Below, in pieces: positions 46,397-57,500 of a stretch of DNA of 64,000 nucleotides. Source of the stretch: Bacteroidota bacterium (lineage in GTDB: Bacteria; Bacteroidota; Bacteroidia; AKYH767-A; OLB10); NCBI GenBank assembly GCA_016722525.1, contig JADKJB010000007.1:280455-344454 (forward strand). The letters are read 5' to 3'. Under the pieces are notes generated by a model. The model was not told where the DNA came from and ran no database searches. It saw only the letters and a program-made list of their open reading frames with translations. Each line of letters starts with the position of its first letter. Position 1 is the first letter of the stretch. The translations under genes and the position numbers were made by a program.

Positions 46397-47498
46397 CTAT
46401 CTCTTTTTAATGATGATGAGATCCTGAATCTTCTTAAAACTAATTATGGATTTCATCTCTACCTCTTCTCCTATTAAATACCCAAAGGGCTGTGACTTGG
46501 GAAAACTATCCAGAATCACTTTTAACATTCCTAACAACGGTATAAAGATCATCATACCAATAATGCCCCAAATCAATCCACCAATTATAATTGCAATTAA
46601 TGTTGCCAGTGGATTAATGCTAACACTTGATCCCACAATTTTTGGTGTGAGAAAATTATTGTCGAGAAACTGAACAAAAACGCAACTCCAATTGCGCCAA
46701 ATGCCGCTGATGTGGAATCCTTGGTTAAAATAGCAATCATAAAAGGAAAGATACTTCCTACCAGTACTCCTATATACGGTATAAGGTTCAAAATAGCAGC
46801 CAGTATTCCAAGCAAGATAGCATAGTCGATACCCAGAAGTAAAAATCCAATAGAATTCAATACTGCTAATATTGCTATATCTATTAACAAGCCTCTCATG
46901 TATTTTTGAGAAACAGTTGCCGTTTGCCGGGCTACCGCCAGAATGTGGCTGTCTTTCTCACCAGGTGTTATTTTACAAATAAAAACCTTGAATTTATCCC
47001 TGTATAAAGTCATGAAGAAAATATAAATAGGGATCAATGCGACAGCTGCAAGGATGTTTCCTGTAACAGCAAATACACTGGTTAAATACTGACCACCAGA
47101 GTCAACTATCCCATCAGATTGTTCTTTTAACCATTTATTTTGTTCCCATTTTGAAACTTTAAAATGTGAGGAGATGTATTTCTGTAATTCGGTTATTTTT
47201 TCTGCAAATTTTTCTTTAAGTAACGGACCATCATCAGCAAACATCAGAATCTGGAAATAGATAAAATAGATAAATGCACCAATTATGATTAAGGCCCTAT
47301 TAAACTCAAAATAATGGCAATGCCTCTGTGAACTCCTTTGTTTTCAAAAAATCTCGAAATAGGAAGAAGCAAAAAGGAAAGTAACATTGCTAAAACTAAT
47401 GGAATAAGAAATTGCTTTCCTATGAATAGTATTGCTACAATTAAAAAAGAGATTATGAGATAGCTTGCCGTTTTAACATAAGCCGGTTGATTTGTCAT
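46397..47498 (-). CDS. AI-2E-family transporter-like membrane protein, frameshifted
   Basis: The restored protein has about 367 residues and seven or eight membrane helices. Recognisable parts are the N-terminal FLIPLVLAMLLSFLLLPI, the central TVSQKYMRGLLIDIAILAVLN and GIDYAILLGILAAILNLIPY, and the C-terminal NNFLTPKIVGSSVSINPL and IGGLIWGIIGMMIFIP. This is the AI-2E/PerM family, whose transport substrates are mostly unknown. Two -1 changes, near 47293 (CC, minus strand) and at 46676-46680 (T run, minus strand), break it. The ATG at 47498 is used. Confidence 0.85.
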
Positions 47499-47799
47499 AA
47501 AGTGTTTATAATTAACAGTGAAATTCCATGTTGCTCTTTCAATATGTGTACCACTTAAATACGTATGCATTTAGAATCTCATCCGAGTTAATCGGGTAAA
47601 ACTGTAGAACTATTTGCCAGTTTTTCTACAATTGTTTTTCACAATTCGCCACCCGGATAAAACTGTAATTGATTTTAAAATCCCTCTATACCCCTGAAAA
47701 GCAATTTTTTGTAATGCGATGTAAATTTTTCAATTATGTCTGTTTCACTTTTGTACCATCATTTGCATGAGGAACTATTAAACCATAAACCGAAACATT

Positions 47800-48572
47800 A
47801 TGAAACCTTTAGCCGAATTGCAATCGCCATTTGTTTTATGCTTCCTTCAATCCAATCATTGGGTCAGGAACAAATCAGACAAAAACCACAACAACTACCA
47901 ACCACCACTTCAGAACAAAATGTTACAAGTGAAAAACAATCACCACAACAATCACAGGAAAGCACTTCAGCTTGGAGAGGGATTCACGCCGGGGTGATTG
48001 GCCAGGCTACGTTCACAAATGTAAAAGTGAAAAGTGAAAACAGTTCCATAAGCACTTCTTATGTTGTTGGGTATGGGGCCGGTGGGTTTGTTGGCTATTT
48101 CTTTAATCAAAATGCGGAACTTCGAATAGAGGGATTGTATTCATCATTAGCGCAGGAAATATCTGTGAATGGGTCCAAAAGCACTTTGAATTTAACATAT
48201 ATAAATTTCCCTCTTTTATTCGGGTTACATACCTCCTATAATAAACCAATCAGTTTTAATATTATGGCTGGTCCGCAAATTGGAATCAACACAGCTTCCA
48301 GTGTAGATGTTGATGGGAATTTTGAAATAGATACTGTGAATGCAACTATAAACATCAAGCCTGCAGATATTGGTATCGCTTATGGTGCGGGAATTGATTT
48401 TGGTTTTGGCCCTGAAAGATTGCTGCATCTGAATGTCGGATTTCGCGGTGTGTATGGAATTGTCGACATCGGAGAGGATAGTAACAACAGTACCACCGCT
48501 TCCTACTATATTCTTGACAGATCAAAACTAAAAACATACTCGGGTTATGCAGGTTTATCCTATAAATTTTGA
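47800..48572 (+). CDS. Outer-membrane beta-barrel protein, frameshifted at start
   Basis: The restored protein has about 257 residues. The ATG at 47800 needs one more A in the AAA at 47803-47805, giving a normal signal peptide (MKTFSRIAIAICFMLPS, ending LGQ). A Gln/Thr/Ser-rich linker follows, then a barrel with HAGVIGQATFTNVKVK, AELRIEGLYSSLAQ, LTYINFPLLFGLHT, MAGPQIGINTASS and an aromatic C-terminus (LSYKF). It resembles the barrel at 29.5 kb. Without the correction the frame has no sensible start. A hairpin follows the gene. Confidence 0.83.
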
Positions 48573-48613
48573 AGTCCAAAAGATGATTTCTTCGAAAATT
48601 AATTATTAGAATG

Positions 48614-48650
48614 AAAAGGGTTTACACATTTTAAAAAAGTAAACCCTTTT
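48614..48650 (+). terminator. Hairpin after the outer-membrane gene
   Basis: Arms AAAAGGGTTTA (48614-48624) and TAAACCCTTTT (48640-48650) form a stem whose 3' arm ends in TTTT. Confidence 0.75.
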
Positions 48651-48706
48651 CAGTTATTTTCTTCCAAACCTATTATAGTCTTACAAAATAACCTTTGACA
48701 GATTTC

Positions 48707-49843
48707 ATGAAAACCAAGAATAAAATCTTACTCTCGATCGTGTTATTTCTTGTTGTGTTACGCATAATGCTACCAGAAATCGTGTTGAGGCTTGCTAATA
48801 ATGAACTGGCATCGATGAAAGGCTATTATGGCAAAATTGAAGATATTGACATCTCTCTCTACCGTGGTGCTTACACTATTGACAGTTTATACATTAATAA
48901 AACGGACTTGCGTCATAATACCCAAACGCCTTTTATGTCTGCTAAAACCATTGACTTGTCTGTTGAATGGAAATCGTTGTTTAAAGGGCGAATAGTTGGT
49001 GAACTTGAATTTATCGACCCCATTCTGAAATTCACGAAAGACAAAGCAGAATTGGCAGAAGTAAAAAAAGACACTGCTGATTTCCGAATGCTGTTAAAAT
49101 CTTTTATGCCCTTAAAAATTAACCGTTTTGAAATCAAAAATGGCAAATTACAATATGTAGACAACACATCGAATCCTAAAGTTGATATTTCAATGGACAG
49201 GACACATATCCTTGCAACAAATCTTTCAAGTGTTGAGGATACTGCCATTTTACCTTCGTCGGTACTTGCCACTGCAGAAATTTATCAGGGATATATGGAA
49301 TTGAATCTGAAACTTGATGCATTATCCGACAAACCCTTGTTTGATATGAATGCGAAAATCGAAAAAACCAATTTGCCTGAGCTAAATGATTTTTTTAAAG
49401 CCTATGCAAATATTGATATCAATAAAGGAACTCTAAATGCATATTCTGAAATTGCCGCTAAGGATGGAAAATTTACAGGCTATGTAAAACCTGTAATAAA
49501 AGATCTGGATGTAGTTGGACCTGAGGATCGCGACGATAAATTTCTTGACAAAGTCTGGGAAAATCTGGTTGGGCTAGTTGGTGTCGTTGTTGAAAACAGA
49601 AAAAAAGATCAGGTTGCTACTAAAGTTCCGCTGAATGGAGATTTTGGAAATGTAGAGATTGGAACAACCTCTGCAGTTGTTTATCTGCTTAGAAATGCAT
49701 TTATACAAGCTATATTCCCATCCATTGATCAACAAATATCCTTATCCAATGTGGATAAAAAAAATAATGACGATAAAGGATTTTTTAAAAAATTATTTGG
49801 CAAAGACGATGACGCCAAATCCAATAAAAAACCTGCTAAATAG
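48707..49843 (+). CDS. DUF748 / AsmA-like envelope protein
   Basis: This protein of about 378 residues starts at the ATG at 48707 with an uncleaved helix (ILLSIVLFLVVLRIMLP), then a long beta-rich AsmA/DUF748-like body (GYYGKIEDIDISLYRGAYTI, FMSAKTIDLSVEWKSLF, INRFEIKNGKLQYVD, GTLNAYSEIAAKDGKFTGYV). It ends in a lysine-rich tail (KNNDDKGFFKKLFGKDDD). AsmA-like proteins are implicated in lipid handling between membranes. It is followed by the chimeric SDR/catalase ORF after 26 bp. Confidence 0.83.
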   Translation: MKTKNKILLSIVLFLVVLRIMLPEIVLRLANNELASMKGYYGKIEDIDISLYRGAYTIDSLYINKTDLRHNTQTPFMSAKTIDLSVEWKSLFKGRIVGELEFIDPILKFTKDKAELAEVKKDTADFRMLLKSFMPLKINRFEIKNGKLQYVDNTSNPKVDISMDRTHILATNLSSVEDTAILPSSVLATAEIYQGYMELNLKLDALSDKPLFDMNAKIEKTNLPELNDFFKAYANIDINKGTLNAYSEIAAKDGKFTGYVKPVIKDLDVVGPEDRDDKFLDKVWENLVGLVGVVVENRKKDQVATKVPLNGDFGNVEIGTTSAVVYLLRNAFIQAIFPSIDQQISLSNVDKKNNDDKGFFKKLFGKDDDAKSNKKPAK

Positions 49844-49869
49844 AATGTGTATTTTGATTATTTCACATC

Positions 49870-50196
49870 ATGCAAAAACAAAATAAAAAAAAGAAGGCTC
49901 GGCCTCCTCAGCATCAAAACAAGCAGCCGGGTTTAGAATGGAAAATGGATCCACAACCTGTTTTCTGGGATGAACATTATTTTAAAGTTAAAAAACTGGA
50001 AGGTAAAGTAGCTATAATTTCCGGTATCCATTGCAAACCTATCGCTGCTACTGGTGAGGGTCAAAAGTTACTGGAGGTTGCAACTGTTAATGCAGATCCT
50101 GACTTCTCAAAAGAAAATGGCATTATTTTAAATGGAACAGCTAAAGAATTTATAAAAGCAATTGCTTCACACCGTTTTTGGAGAAGAGAAAAATAA
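49870..50196 (+). CDS. Chimeric ORF: SDR N-terminus joined to a catalase HPII-like C-terminus
   Basis: This 108-residue protein is open and has a clean ATG and terminator but combines two families. Residues 1-52 match the disordered start of stress-type SDR proteins (PPQHQNKQPGLEWKMDPQP, then KLEGKVAIISG) and stop just before the Rossmann glycine motif. Residues 53-108 match the C-terminal DJ-1-like domain end of large catalases (HCKPIAATGEGQKLL, then AKEFIKAIASHRFW). Neither active site is present, so no activity is expected. It looks like an in-frame deletion joining two neighbouring stress genes, or a collapsed assembly. Confidence 0.6.
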   Translation: MQKQNKKKKARPPQHQNKQPGLEWKMDPQPVFWDEHYFKVKKLEGKVAIISGIHCKPIAATGEGQKLLEVATVNADPDFSKENGIILNGTAKEFIKAIASHRFWRREK

Positions 50197-50199
50197 ACA

Positions 50200-50236
50200 G
50201 CGAGTATCCACTTTAAGTTTGGATACTCGCTTTTTT
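50200..50236 (+). terminator. Strong terminator after the chimeric ORF
   Basis: Arms GCGAGTATCCA (50200-50210) and TGGATACTCGC (50220-50230) are followed by TTTTTT. Confidence 0.9.
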
Positions 50237-50250
50237 ATAAAGATAATTTG

Positions 50251-50367
50251 TTTTCAGGATGAACCCTCCGTGTACCTCCGTGCCGGGGAGGGGGGGGGGG
50301 GGGGGGCCGGGGGGGGGGGGGGGGCCCCCCCCCCCGATTTTTTTAGGATAATCCTCCGTGTATCTCC
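50251..50367. repeat. Homopolymer G/C block between imperfect direct repeats
   Basis: Near-identical CCTCCGTGTAYCTCC words occur at 50265-50279 and 50353-50367. Between them lie 17 G (50290-50306), CC, 16 G (50309-50324) and 11 C (50325-50335). This composition is alien to the surrounding AT-rich DNA. Apart from the terminator at 50200-50236, nothing else is recognised in the 50197-50480 gap. Confidence 0.85.
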
Positions 50368-50480
50368 AGGCTTTGTGCCTCCCTGTCTGCTACAGGCAGG
50401 CGTGTGATTTTTTTGAAGTTTGGACTAATGAGGTTCATTATAATGAGGTCCGGTCTCACTCCTGTAAATTAAATTTTTCA

Positions 50481-51448
50481 CTACTTTGATTTATTCACCA
50501 ACTCCGGATTCCCCATTTTGCCATCACGGTAATCGGCATAACACTTTCTGATTTCCTCTTCACTATTCATAACGAATGGTCCATATGCGAAAACAGGTTC
50601 GTTGTGTGGTTTCCCGCCAAGCAACAATATTTCTGAATCACCACTGCTGAAAATATTGATGAGGTTTTTACCCCGTTCATACAATACCACCTGATTCGAT
50701 TTTACTTCTGTGCGTCCTTCCGTTTCAATTTTTCCTTTAATCACATAAATAAACGCATTGTGAGTTGCGTCTACCGGGATACTGAGTTTACAACCGGCTT
50801 TCAAATTTATGTGAAAATAGAAAACAGGAAAAGCGTTTCTATTTTTGATTTCGCCTCAAACATTTGTCCAAGAACAATTTTTGCCGAATAATCCTTTTCT
50901 TTTATATCAGCCATTTTGTCACTATGAAACACATGAGCTGTTGGTGCCACATATTTAAATTTAGCAGGAGAATTTAACCAAATCTGAAAGCCATGATAGA
51001 TTCCTCCATTATTAAAAAGATTTTGTCCGGTCTCTTCCATATGTATAGCACCTCTTCCCGAATTAAACATCATAAAATCTCCTTTACTGATTTGGAAATC
51101 GTAATTGAGACTATCGCGATGATGACCACTTCCTTCCAGAAAATAAGTTATCGGAATTATTCCGGCATGTGGATGAGCGTCTACACGTAAAGGTTTATCG
51201 TTTGCATTCACTTTCACCGGACCAAATTCATCGAAAAAAACATAGGGTGAAACGTAGTCATTATGATCGCCTGCAAATGCTCTGAGAACAGGAAGTGTAC
51301 CCACCATAGTTTTATCGGTGGTAAGAATACGATACACCTTACGTCCGTTATCGGCTTCAAATAATCCTGATGCTGCTTTTAATAAATCTGGTACCACGGC
51401 TGTAGCGCCGATGATTGCGGAGCCTTTGATGAATTTTCTACGTTCCAT
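50481..51448 (-). CDS. Pirin-family protein with Tat signal, frameshifted
   Basis: The restored protein has about 322 residues. It starts with a twin-arginine-like signal (MERRKFIKGSAIIG). The pirin N-terminal cupin follows, with VDAHPHAGIIPITYFLEGSG, RGAIHMEE and GFQIWLNSP, and a C-terminal cupin. Pirins are non-heme iron cupins, some with quercetinase activity. The frame changes by -1 at 50829-50832 (AAAA on the plus strand); one more base joins IETLF to PVFYFHINLKAG. Its exported location is unusual for the family. Confidence 0.83.
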
Positions 51449-51568
51449 TTTTTGGGGGATAAGTTCTGAATCTAAAAATAACCAAATATTTTGAAAAAAG
51501 TTTATTTAAGTTTTTGAATTAATAATTTAATGAACTAGTTATCAATGAACTAGCTAATTATTGAGCCC

Positions 51569-52024
51569 TCAACCCGCTTCAACCAATTTCTTTATTTCAA
51601 CCAAAATCGGATTCCATCCCTCTCCATTATTACAGACATCCTGATAGCGTTTATCACCTTCAGCAGCAGTTTCAAAACCATCCTGCGTAACTGTTAACTC
51701 CGTATTTCCATCATGTGCAGTAAGTTTATATGTCACATTTAAATAATTTTCAGGAATATCAGGATACGACGCAAAGGGATCAATTACAGTATATTTTTAA
51801 AGTTGGCCGGGCTGAATTTCTAAAATAATACCTTTCACAAATACCATTTCTTTTCCTTCGTGATTTCCTCTCCATAATAAAGGACTTCCCACTTTCCAGT
51901 CCGAAACCGTCTCACAACCAAACATGTACACTTTTGTTTTCTCCGGATTCACCAATGCATCCCACACTTTTGAAGCGGATGCATGTATTTGGATTGTATT
52001 TTCAACTTTTAATTTTTTTTTCAT
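51569..52024 (-). CDS. SRPBCC/AHSA1 domain protein with in-frame stop
   Basis: The 151-residue reading frame is colinear with AHSA1/SRPBCC proteins: IQIHASASKVWDALVNPEK, GSPLLWRGNHEGKE, then (after the stop) KYTVIDPFASYPDIPENY, GNTELTVTQDGFE and NNGEGWNPILVEIKKL. A TAA at 51797-51799 interrupts it after QPGQL. The family expects LLKYTV there, so a single TTA-to-TAA change (T4A4 read as T3A5) explains it. Because the rest is intact, sequence error is plausible. It is the third START-like protein in the window. Confidence 0.72.
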
Positions 52025-52061
52025 TTTTGTCTTTAATGCTAGCGATAATGCTTATTTGCCT

Positions 52062-53521
52062 CTACTGTTTCAATTTTTTAATCATCACTTCAGCATTTCT
52101 GTTAGTTGGATCTAATTGCAAACTTTTTTCATAGTTCTTAATTGCAGAAGTCTTGTCCCCTTTATTCATATAGGCTTCTCCTAAACTATCATAAGCATTA
52201 TATGAATCGGGATTGGCAATACAATTCATAGTAAAAACACCTACTGCTTCATCATATTTTTTTTGTGATAATAAATCGTAGCCTTTGTTATTCAAAATAT
52301 ATTCTAATACCTCATTTTTTGAAGATCTGTTACTATACTTTAATTTTGCTACCTCCAGCCCCTGATTCAAAACTGTTTCGATTATTTCTGCAGAAAATTT
52401 TTGATTAGTTTCATTGTCGGGTTTTGGAATTGTTGGTTTATAGTTTTTATCAAATATTATTTTTGCTATTTCAAAGTTCAGCTGATCGGTGCCCCGAAAA
52501 GTTTTATTTGACATCAGAATCAACGTTGTCTTTTCATCAATAAATCGCATAAAGTCTGCGTAAAAAATGTTGTTGGTGCCATTATGCCAAACACGATCAG
52601 TATTTCTTTTAGTTCTGGAAACATCCCAGCCGTAGGCATAAAAAGAATTGTCATCCTCATTATTTCTGATTGATGGGTGGTATAATTTTTCTTTGCCTCT
52701 TTTGATAAAATATTTTCTGACATCAGAGATTTATGCCACCTGAACATATCTTCAGAAGTTGAAAGTATTCCACCATTTCCCAACAGGTGCAGGTAGGGAG
52801 CTTTTCCATTCCACTTCTTTTCAGTAGGCTTTCCCCACACCATATTGTTTTTCCCATAACCAACAGCTATTAAATCGGCATCGAAATTTGGTCTGCTATA
52901 ACCTGTCGATTCCATCCCAGATGGTTTCCATAGGTTTTCGTAAAGGTATTGCTCATAGTTTTGTCCTGAAACTTTTTCAATGATCAACGCTAACAAACTG
53001 TAGCCTATATTGGAATAGGAAAACTCCGAACCAACTTTAGATTGCAATGGTGATTTCATTAGTGTATCCAGAAACTTTGTTTCGCTTATTGGATCATAGT
53101 CGTCACCTACATTACTTTGAAGTCCAGACTGGTGTCTTAATAAATCGTGAATTGTGATAGTTGATTTATCAACAGGGACATTTTGAAAGTATTTAGTCAG
53201 AGTATCAGAAGTGGATAATTTCCCTTGCATTTCTAATTTAAGAATTGCAGTCGCGGTGAATTGTTTTGTTAAGGAACCAATGTCAAAAATAGTGTTGGGT
53301 GTATTTTTTTCTTTGAGCTCTGTGTTTCTGTATCCATAACCCTTTGAAATGACTTTTTCCCCATTAAGTTCTACAAGTACTGTTCCTGCAAAACCTGCCT
53401 TTTCAAATTCTGTTAAATAGGTTTCAATTTTTTTTGTTACTACAGATGTTTTGTTTTGTTGTGCAAGCGATACTGTATAAATGCATAAAGTAAATAAGAT
53501 TCCAAGTCCTAATTTTTTCAT
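52062..53521 (-). CDS. Serine beta-lactamase-like hydrolase with TPR tail, frameshifted
   Basis: The restored protein has about 486 residues, with a signal peptide (ending SLAQ). It has a class C beta-lactamase/esterase fold with the catalytic SxxK in DIGSLTKQF, YSNIGYSLL for the Tyr motif and WHNGTNNIFYADF near the third motif. A C-terminal region of about 80 residues contains tetratricopeptide helices (YDEAVGVFTMNCIANPD, AYDSLGEAYMNKGD). The frame changes by -1 at the ttttt at 52686-52690 (A run on the minus strand); one more A restores KLYHPSIRNNEDDNSF. It is probably a periplasmic peptidase or esterase. Confidence 0.85.
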
Positions 53522-53580
53522 TTTTTTGCTTGTTGGTGTTAAATTTGAAAAACCGCTTTTATTACAATTTTCAACTTCGT

Positions 53581-54008
53581 TCACATTCTTTCTTCAAAAA
53601 AATTCAACCAGTTTGTATTGGTTTTCTCCAGCTTAGTTTTCAAAATCGGTTTCAGGATTCTGGTTAAGATGCCTTCCACTCTCTCCTCAACCAAAACTTC
53701 TGTCTGCTTTTCAATTCTGTTATAGTAAAATTATGAATTGCATAAACTCCAAGAGATTTTCCGGTCCAGCCAAAATGGACATAGGGAGAAACGGTGTGCA
53801 GTTCAGATTTAATTTTAAACCCACCCGATTTCCAGGTGAATGTGGCTCCTTCCTGAACGGGGCCGTTGATAACAGGTGATTTTAAATCTGTTTGCCAGGA
53901 TGACCAGTTTCCAATATCCGTCAAAACCTTCCATACAGCTACAGAGTTAGCATTGATGATTATCGTTTTACGAAAAAGGACAGGTGCTTTGGGATTGATT
54001 GGTTTCAT
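53581..54008 (-). CDS. SRPBCC-family protein, frameshifted
   Basis: The restored protein has about 142 residues and a START-like fold: KTIIINANSVAVWKVLTDIG, WSSWQTDLKSP, GATFTWKSGGF and HFGWTGKSLG, then the C-terminal helix EERVEGILTRILKPIL after the shift. The frame changes by -1 near 53712-53714. It lies 27 bp downstream of a PhnB-like VOC gene and probably shares its transcript. Ligand unknown. Confidence 0.78.
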
Positions 54009-54035
54009 GAAATAAAAGTACGGTAATTCTTTGAC

Positions 54036-54476
54036 TTACTTATTCTGAACTTCATTAAAACTTACCATCCAGTTAATACCAAATTTATCGGTGAACATAC
54101 CAAAGTAATCGCCCCAGAAGGTTTTGTTCATGGGCATGGTAACTGTGCCTCCGTTTGAAAGTCCGTTGAATAGTTTGTCCGCTTCCTCTTTACTCTCAGC
54201 GTTGATTGAAATAGAAAAATTATTTCCCTGTTTAAATGATGATGCCCATTCGCCGCCGGTATCACTTCCCATGATAGATGTCTCCTTACTTATCTGAAGA
54301 GAAACATGCATAATTTTATCTTCCATTTCTTTAGGAAGCGGGGGTGTGCCTTCTTTAGGAGGCATTTCCTTGAATCTTCCGATATAAGGATACTCACCAC
54401 CAAATACTGATTTGTAAAAAGTAAATGCTTCTTCGCAATTACCATCGAAATTTAAATATACGTTTACGGATGCCAT
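54036..54476 (-). CDS. VOC-family protein (PhnB-like)
   Basis: This 146-residue protein is a PhnB-like VOC protein (VNVYLNFDGNCEEAFTFYKS, then IMHVSLQISKETSIMGSDTG and the end DKFGINWMVSFNEV). It resembles the one at 12.4 kb in length and layout. It heads a small minus-strand group with an SRPBCC protein, echoing the AHSA1-VOC-VOC group at 12-13 kb. Substrate unknown. Confidence 0.86.
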   Translation of the reverse strand: MASVNVYLNFDGNCEEAFTFYKSVFGGEYPYIGRFKEMPPKEGTPPLPKEMEDKIMHVSLQISKETSIMGSDTGGEWASSFKQGNNFSISINAESKEEADKLFNGLSNGGTVTMPMNKTFWGDYFGMFTDKFGINWMVSFNEVQNK

Positions 54477-54526
54477 TTTAATTGGGTTTAAAATTATACA
54501 TTAGTTCATCTTACAAATTTATATAA

Positions 54527-57500
54527 TTAATATTTAACAAATTTTTTCACTGTTCTGGTTTGCGTACTTTCAATTTTAGCAATGTAAATACCATTGGCAA
54601 CAAAATCAATATTATAAGTTTTCAAATGCTTTCCTGCTGTCAACTTCAGACTTTCTTTAACTATTTCCCTCCCTGTTTGGTCCGTAAGGATTATTTTGAA
54701 ATTTCCATTTTCACGTGTGTTAATTTCAATTGATAAATTTCCGGAAAGCTGATCAAACAAAACAACATTTTTACTTTGTTCTGCAGTAAATAGAGTTTCT
54801 TCTTCGTCCAATTTTTCCTGCGGATCGAATGTTTGGATGCAAGGGACTCGAACGTTAACTGCTGTTGATGTATCAGAACAATTCGCATTGCTGATTATTA
54901 ATGAATAAGATCCTGCGGTTTTCGCCCAGTAGGTATTGCCCGAAGTTGAGACGGTGATACCATTTCTCATCCAGTTATAGTCATATGAAGCACTTGAAGG
55001 AGCTGTTAGATATACTGAGTCTCCCTGGCAGAAAGTTAAGGACCCAACCGGTGTAATATTTGCTGCATACAATCCTGGATAGTGAGTAATTGTGGTTAAT
55101 GCTTGATTCGATTTACATCCTGTGGAGATATGTAAATCGTAAAAATTATAATAATCGTTTGTTGTATGTAATGTTGAATCTATATATCCCAAAATCGTAA
55201 TGGGAACACCGGGGTCACTAATTGGGTAACTTATTCCTCCGGTATTAATTTGAAATGGTATGCTGGTTGAAACTGCAATCAAATCATAAACTTTACTCTC
55301 TAATAAATTGGACATCATCCATACTCGTACAGGGCCACTGCCTGCCTGCATCATAACATTAATTGATTTAATAATTATTTGCGTCCCGGCTTCTTTTAAT
55401 ATAATTTTTGCATTCCCGGTTTGTTGAGGATAAACATAAAAATATTCTAATGTTGCGGGGCTGCTACAATTAAATCGTATACCTTTATTTTCGCTTCCAG
55501 TAGTCCCGGTTGTGCCTATTGAAGTATTTGGATATCCGATTGGTTCCAAGGTCCCATCAACAGCCTTCACTTTATAATTTGTGGTTGCAGATGTGTATGG
55601 AGTAAATGTATTCCCTATATGCATAATAGAGTCCTGATAAGTATCATACCAATAAACACTTTGGGAACTACTTGTGGCTTGCAAGAGAACATTCCCAGGA
55701 CCGCAGATGCTTCCGGATGTAACCGAAGGGACTGAAGGTGCTGCAACAACATTCACAATGAGGGCATCAGAAGTATCGGCAAAACAACCTCCACTGCTAA
55801 CGATTACCCGATACATATTGGATATACTCGAGTTATCAGTATAGCTCATTTGATTTGCATTAGTTATATTTATCCAGGTAAGTGAATTAAATATTTGCCA
55901 TTGATAGGTACAATTTGGAATATCAACTGAAATTTGATTTGAAACATTAGAGCATCTGGTGTACGAAGAATCCAATAATTGGTAATTCATTATTGTCGGA
56001 TTAACGTTAACAGTGAGAAGATTTGAATAAGCGGGTATACAATTACCATTTGTAACTTTTGCTCTGTATAAAGTTGTTTCACCGGGATTTATGAGATAAT
56101 TCGCTGATGTTGCACCATTACCCAATTCATCAAACCAATTAATTCCATCTTTATGTTGCCACTGAATGGAACCTGTTGATGAAGAAAGAGAAAGTACTGT
56201 AGAATCTCCCATACAAAGGGTGTCGTTAGCAACACTGATTAACCCGGTATAAGAGCATATGTTTATTGTAAGTTGTTGACACCAGCTTGATCCCGTAGAG
56301 TCATAGATACAAACATCGTATATTCCGGATTCGTTATAAGTGTGCCAAAGGGCATTTCTTTTATTGGACGAAACAACACCATCTCCAAAATTAAAATAAA
56401 AGGAGTCTGCACCCATTGAATAGTTTCTGACATGAATCATATTAATATCCTGACTGGTAAAATCCGTTAAATGAAAATTTAAAACCGGTGTTGTGTTATA
56501 GTTCCCCCATCCCTGAGTAGCATTATAACCCCGTACATGTGGTCCATTGTCATCATTCCATTTTACCGTTCCATTTTGAATTTCGAAACCTGTTACTGTA
56601 CCTGTGGTGACTGTGGAGTCTTTTATCCAAATGTGAGAAACCGGATCATATACCACAAAAATAAACGCCGTATGCATGAACTTGCCATGCAACCACTCTA
56701 TCCTTAATAATTATATTTGTTATGTAAGAATTAAATACCGAATCTGTTATCCATTGTTGGATGGAAAGATCATACAGAAAAAAGAAATTTTTAAAAGTGG
56801 AGTCTTGATCAAAACCATAAAAAATTCCTTTGGCTTCATCTCCGATCAGATTTGTTCTTGGGTATTTTGCAAGTTGATGAATTGACGGATCATACATATA
56901 AAACTCATTGAAAGGTGTTGCAACATCATCTTCTCCAATATAACAATCCTCCCAATCCTTAACCCAATCAATGTTTCCCGATATATAATCTTCCTTAAAA
57001 TTCAAGGAGTCAATTACCGGATCATAATAAATAAAGGAATTGTCATCAGCATCAAATAATCTGTCTGTATTCCCTATTGATCCCATGGTCCATATATCCT
57101 GAGTTGCTGACCAGTCGTATAAATCAAAAAAATATGTATCAACCCATTTTCTTAGGACATTATTGTATCGATAATATATGTGGGTATTAAAATACCCGGA
57201 AGACCCATCCGGCTCTTGAATAACTACATCTATCCAGGTTGGACCGCAGATAACATTTAAATCCTTACTTGGTGTCAATGTAAAATTTTTAACTTCCGAG
57301 ATAAATTCATGAGAATACGAATCATATATAATAAAGCCCACTTTTCCAATTTGTGTATTAAAACTGTTCCATAAGGTATATCCAATTTTACCTGCATTAC
57401 CAGTAACAATATGGTTATAAGGTAACCAGTCGGTGTTCATAGATACAGTGGTTTGTAAAACAGAATCGTATGTTGAACACTCGAGTCTCGACAAGCTCCC

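Noticed and set aside
50162..50407. Glycine/proline-rich frame across the G/C block
   Set aside because: The composition comes entirely from the homopolymer block, and the start lies inside the chimeric ORF.
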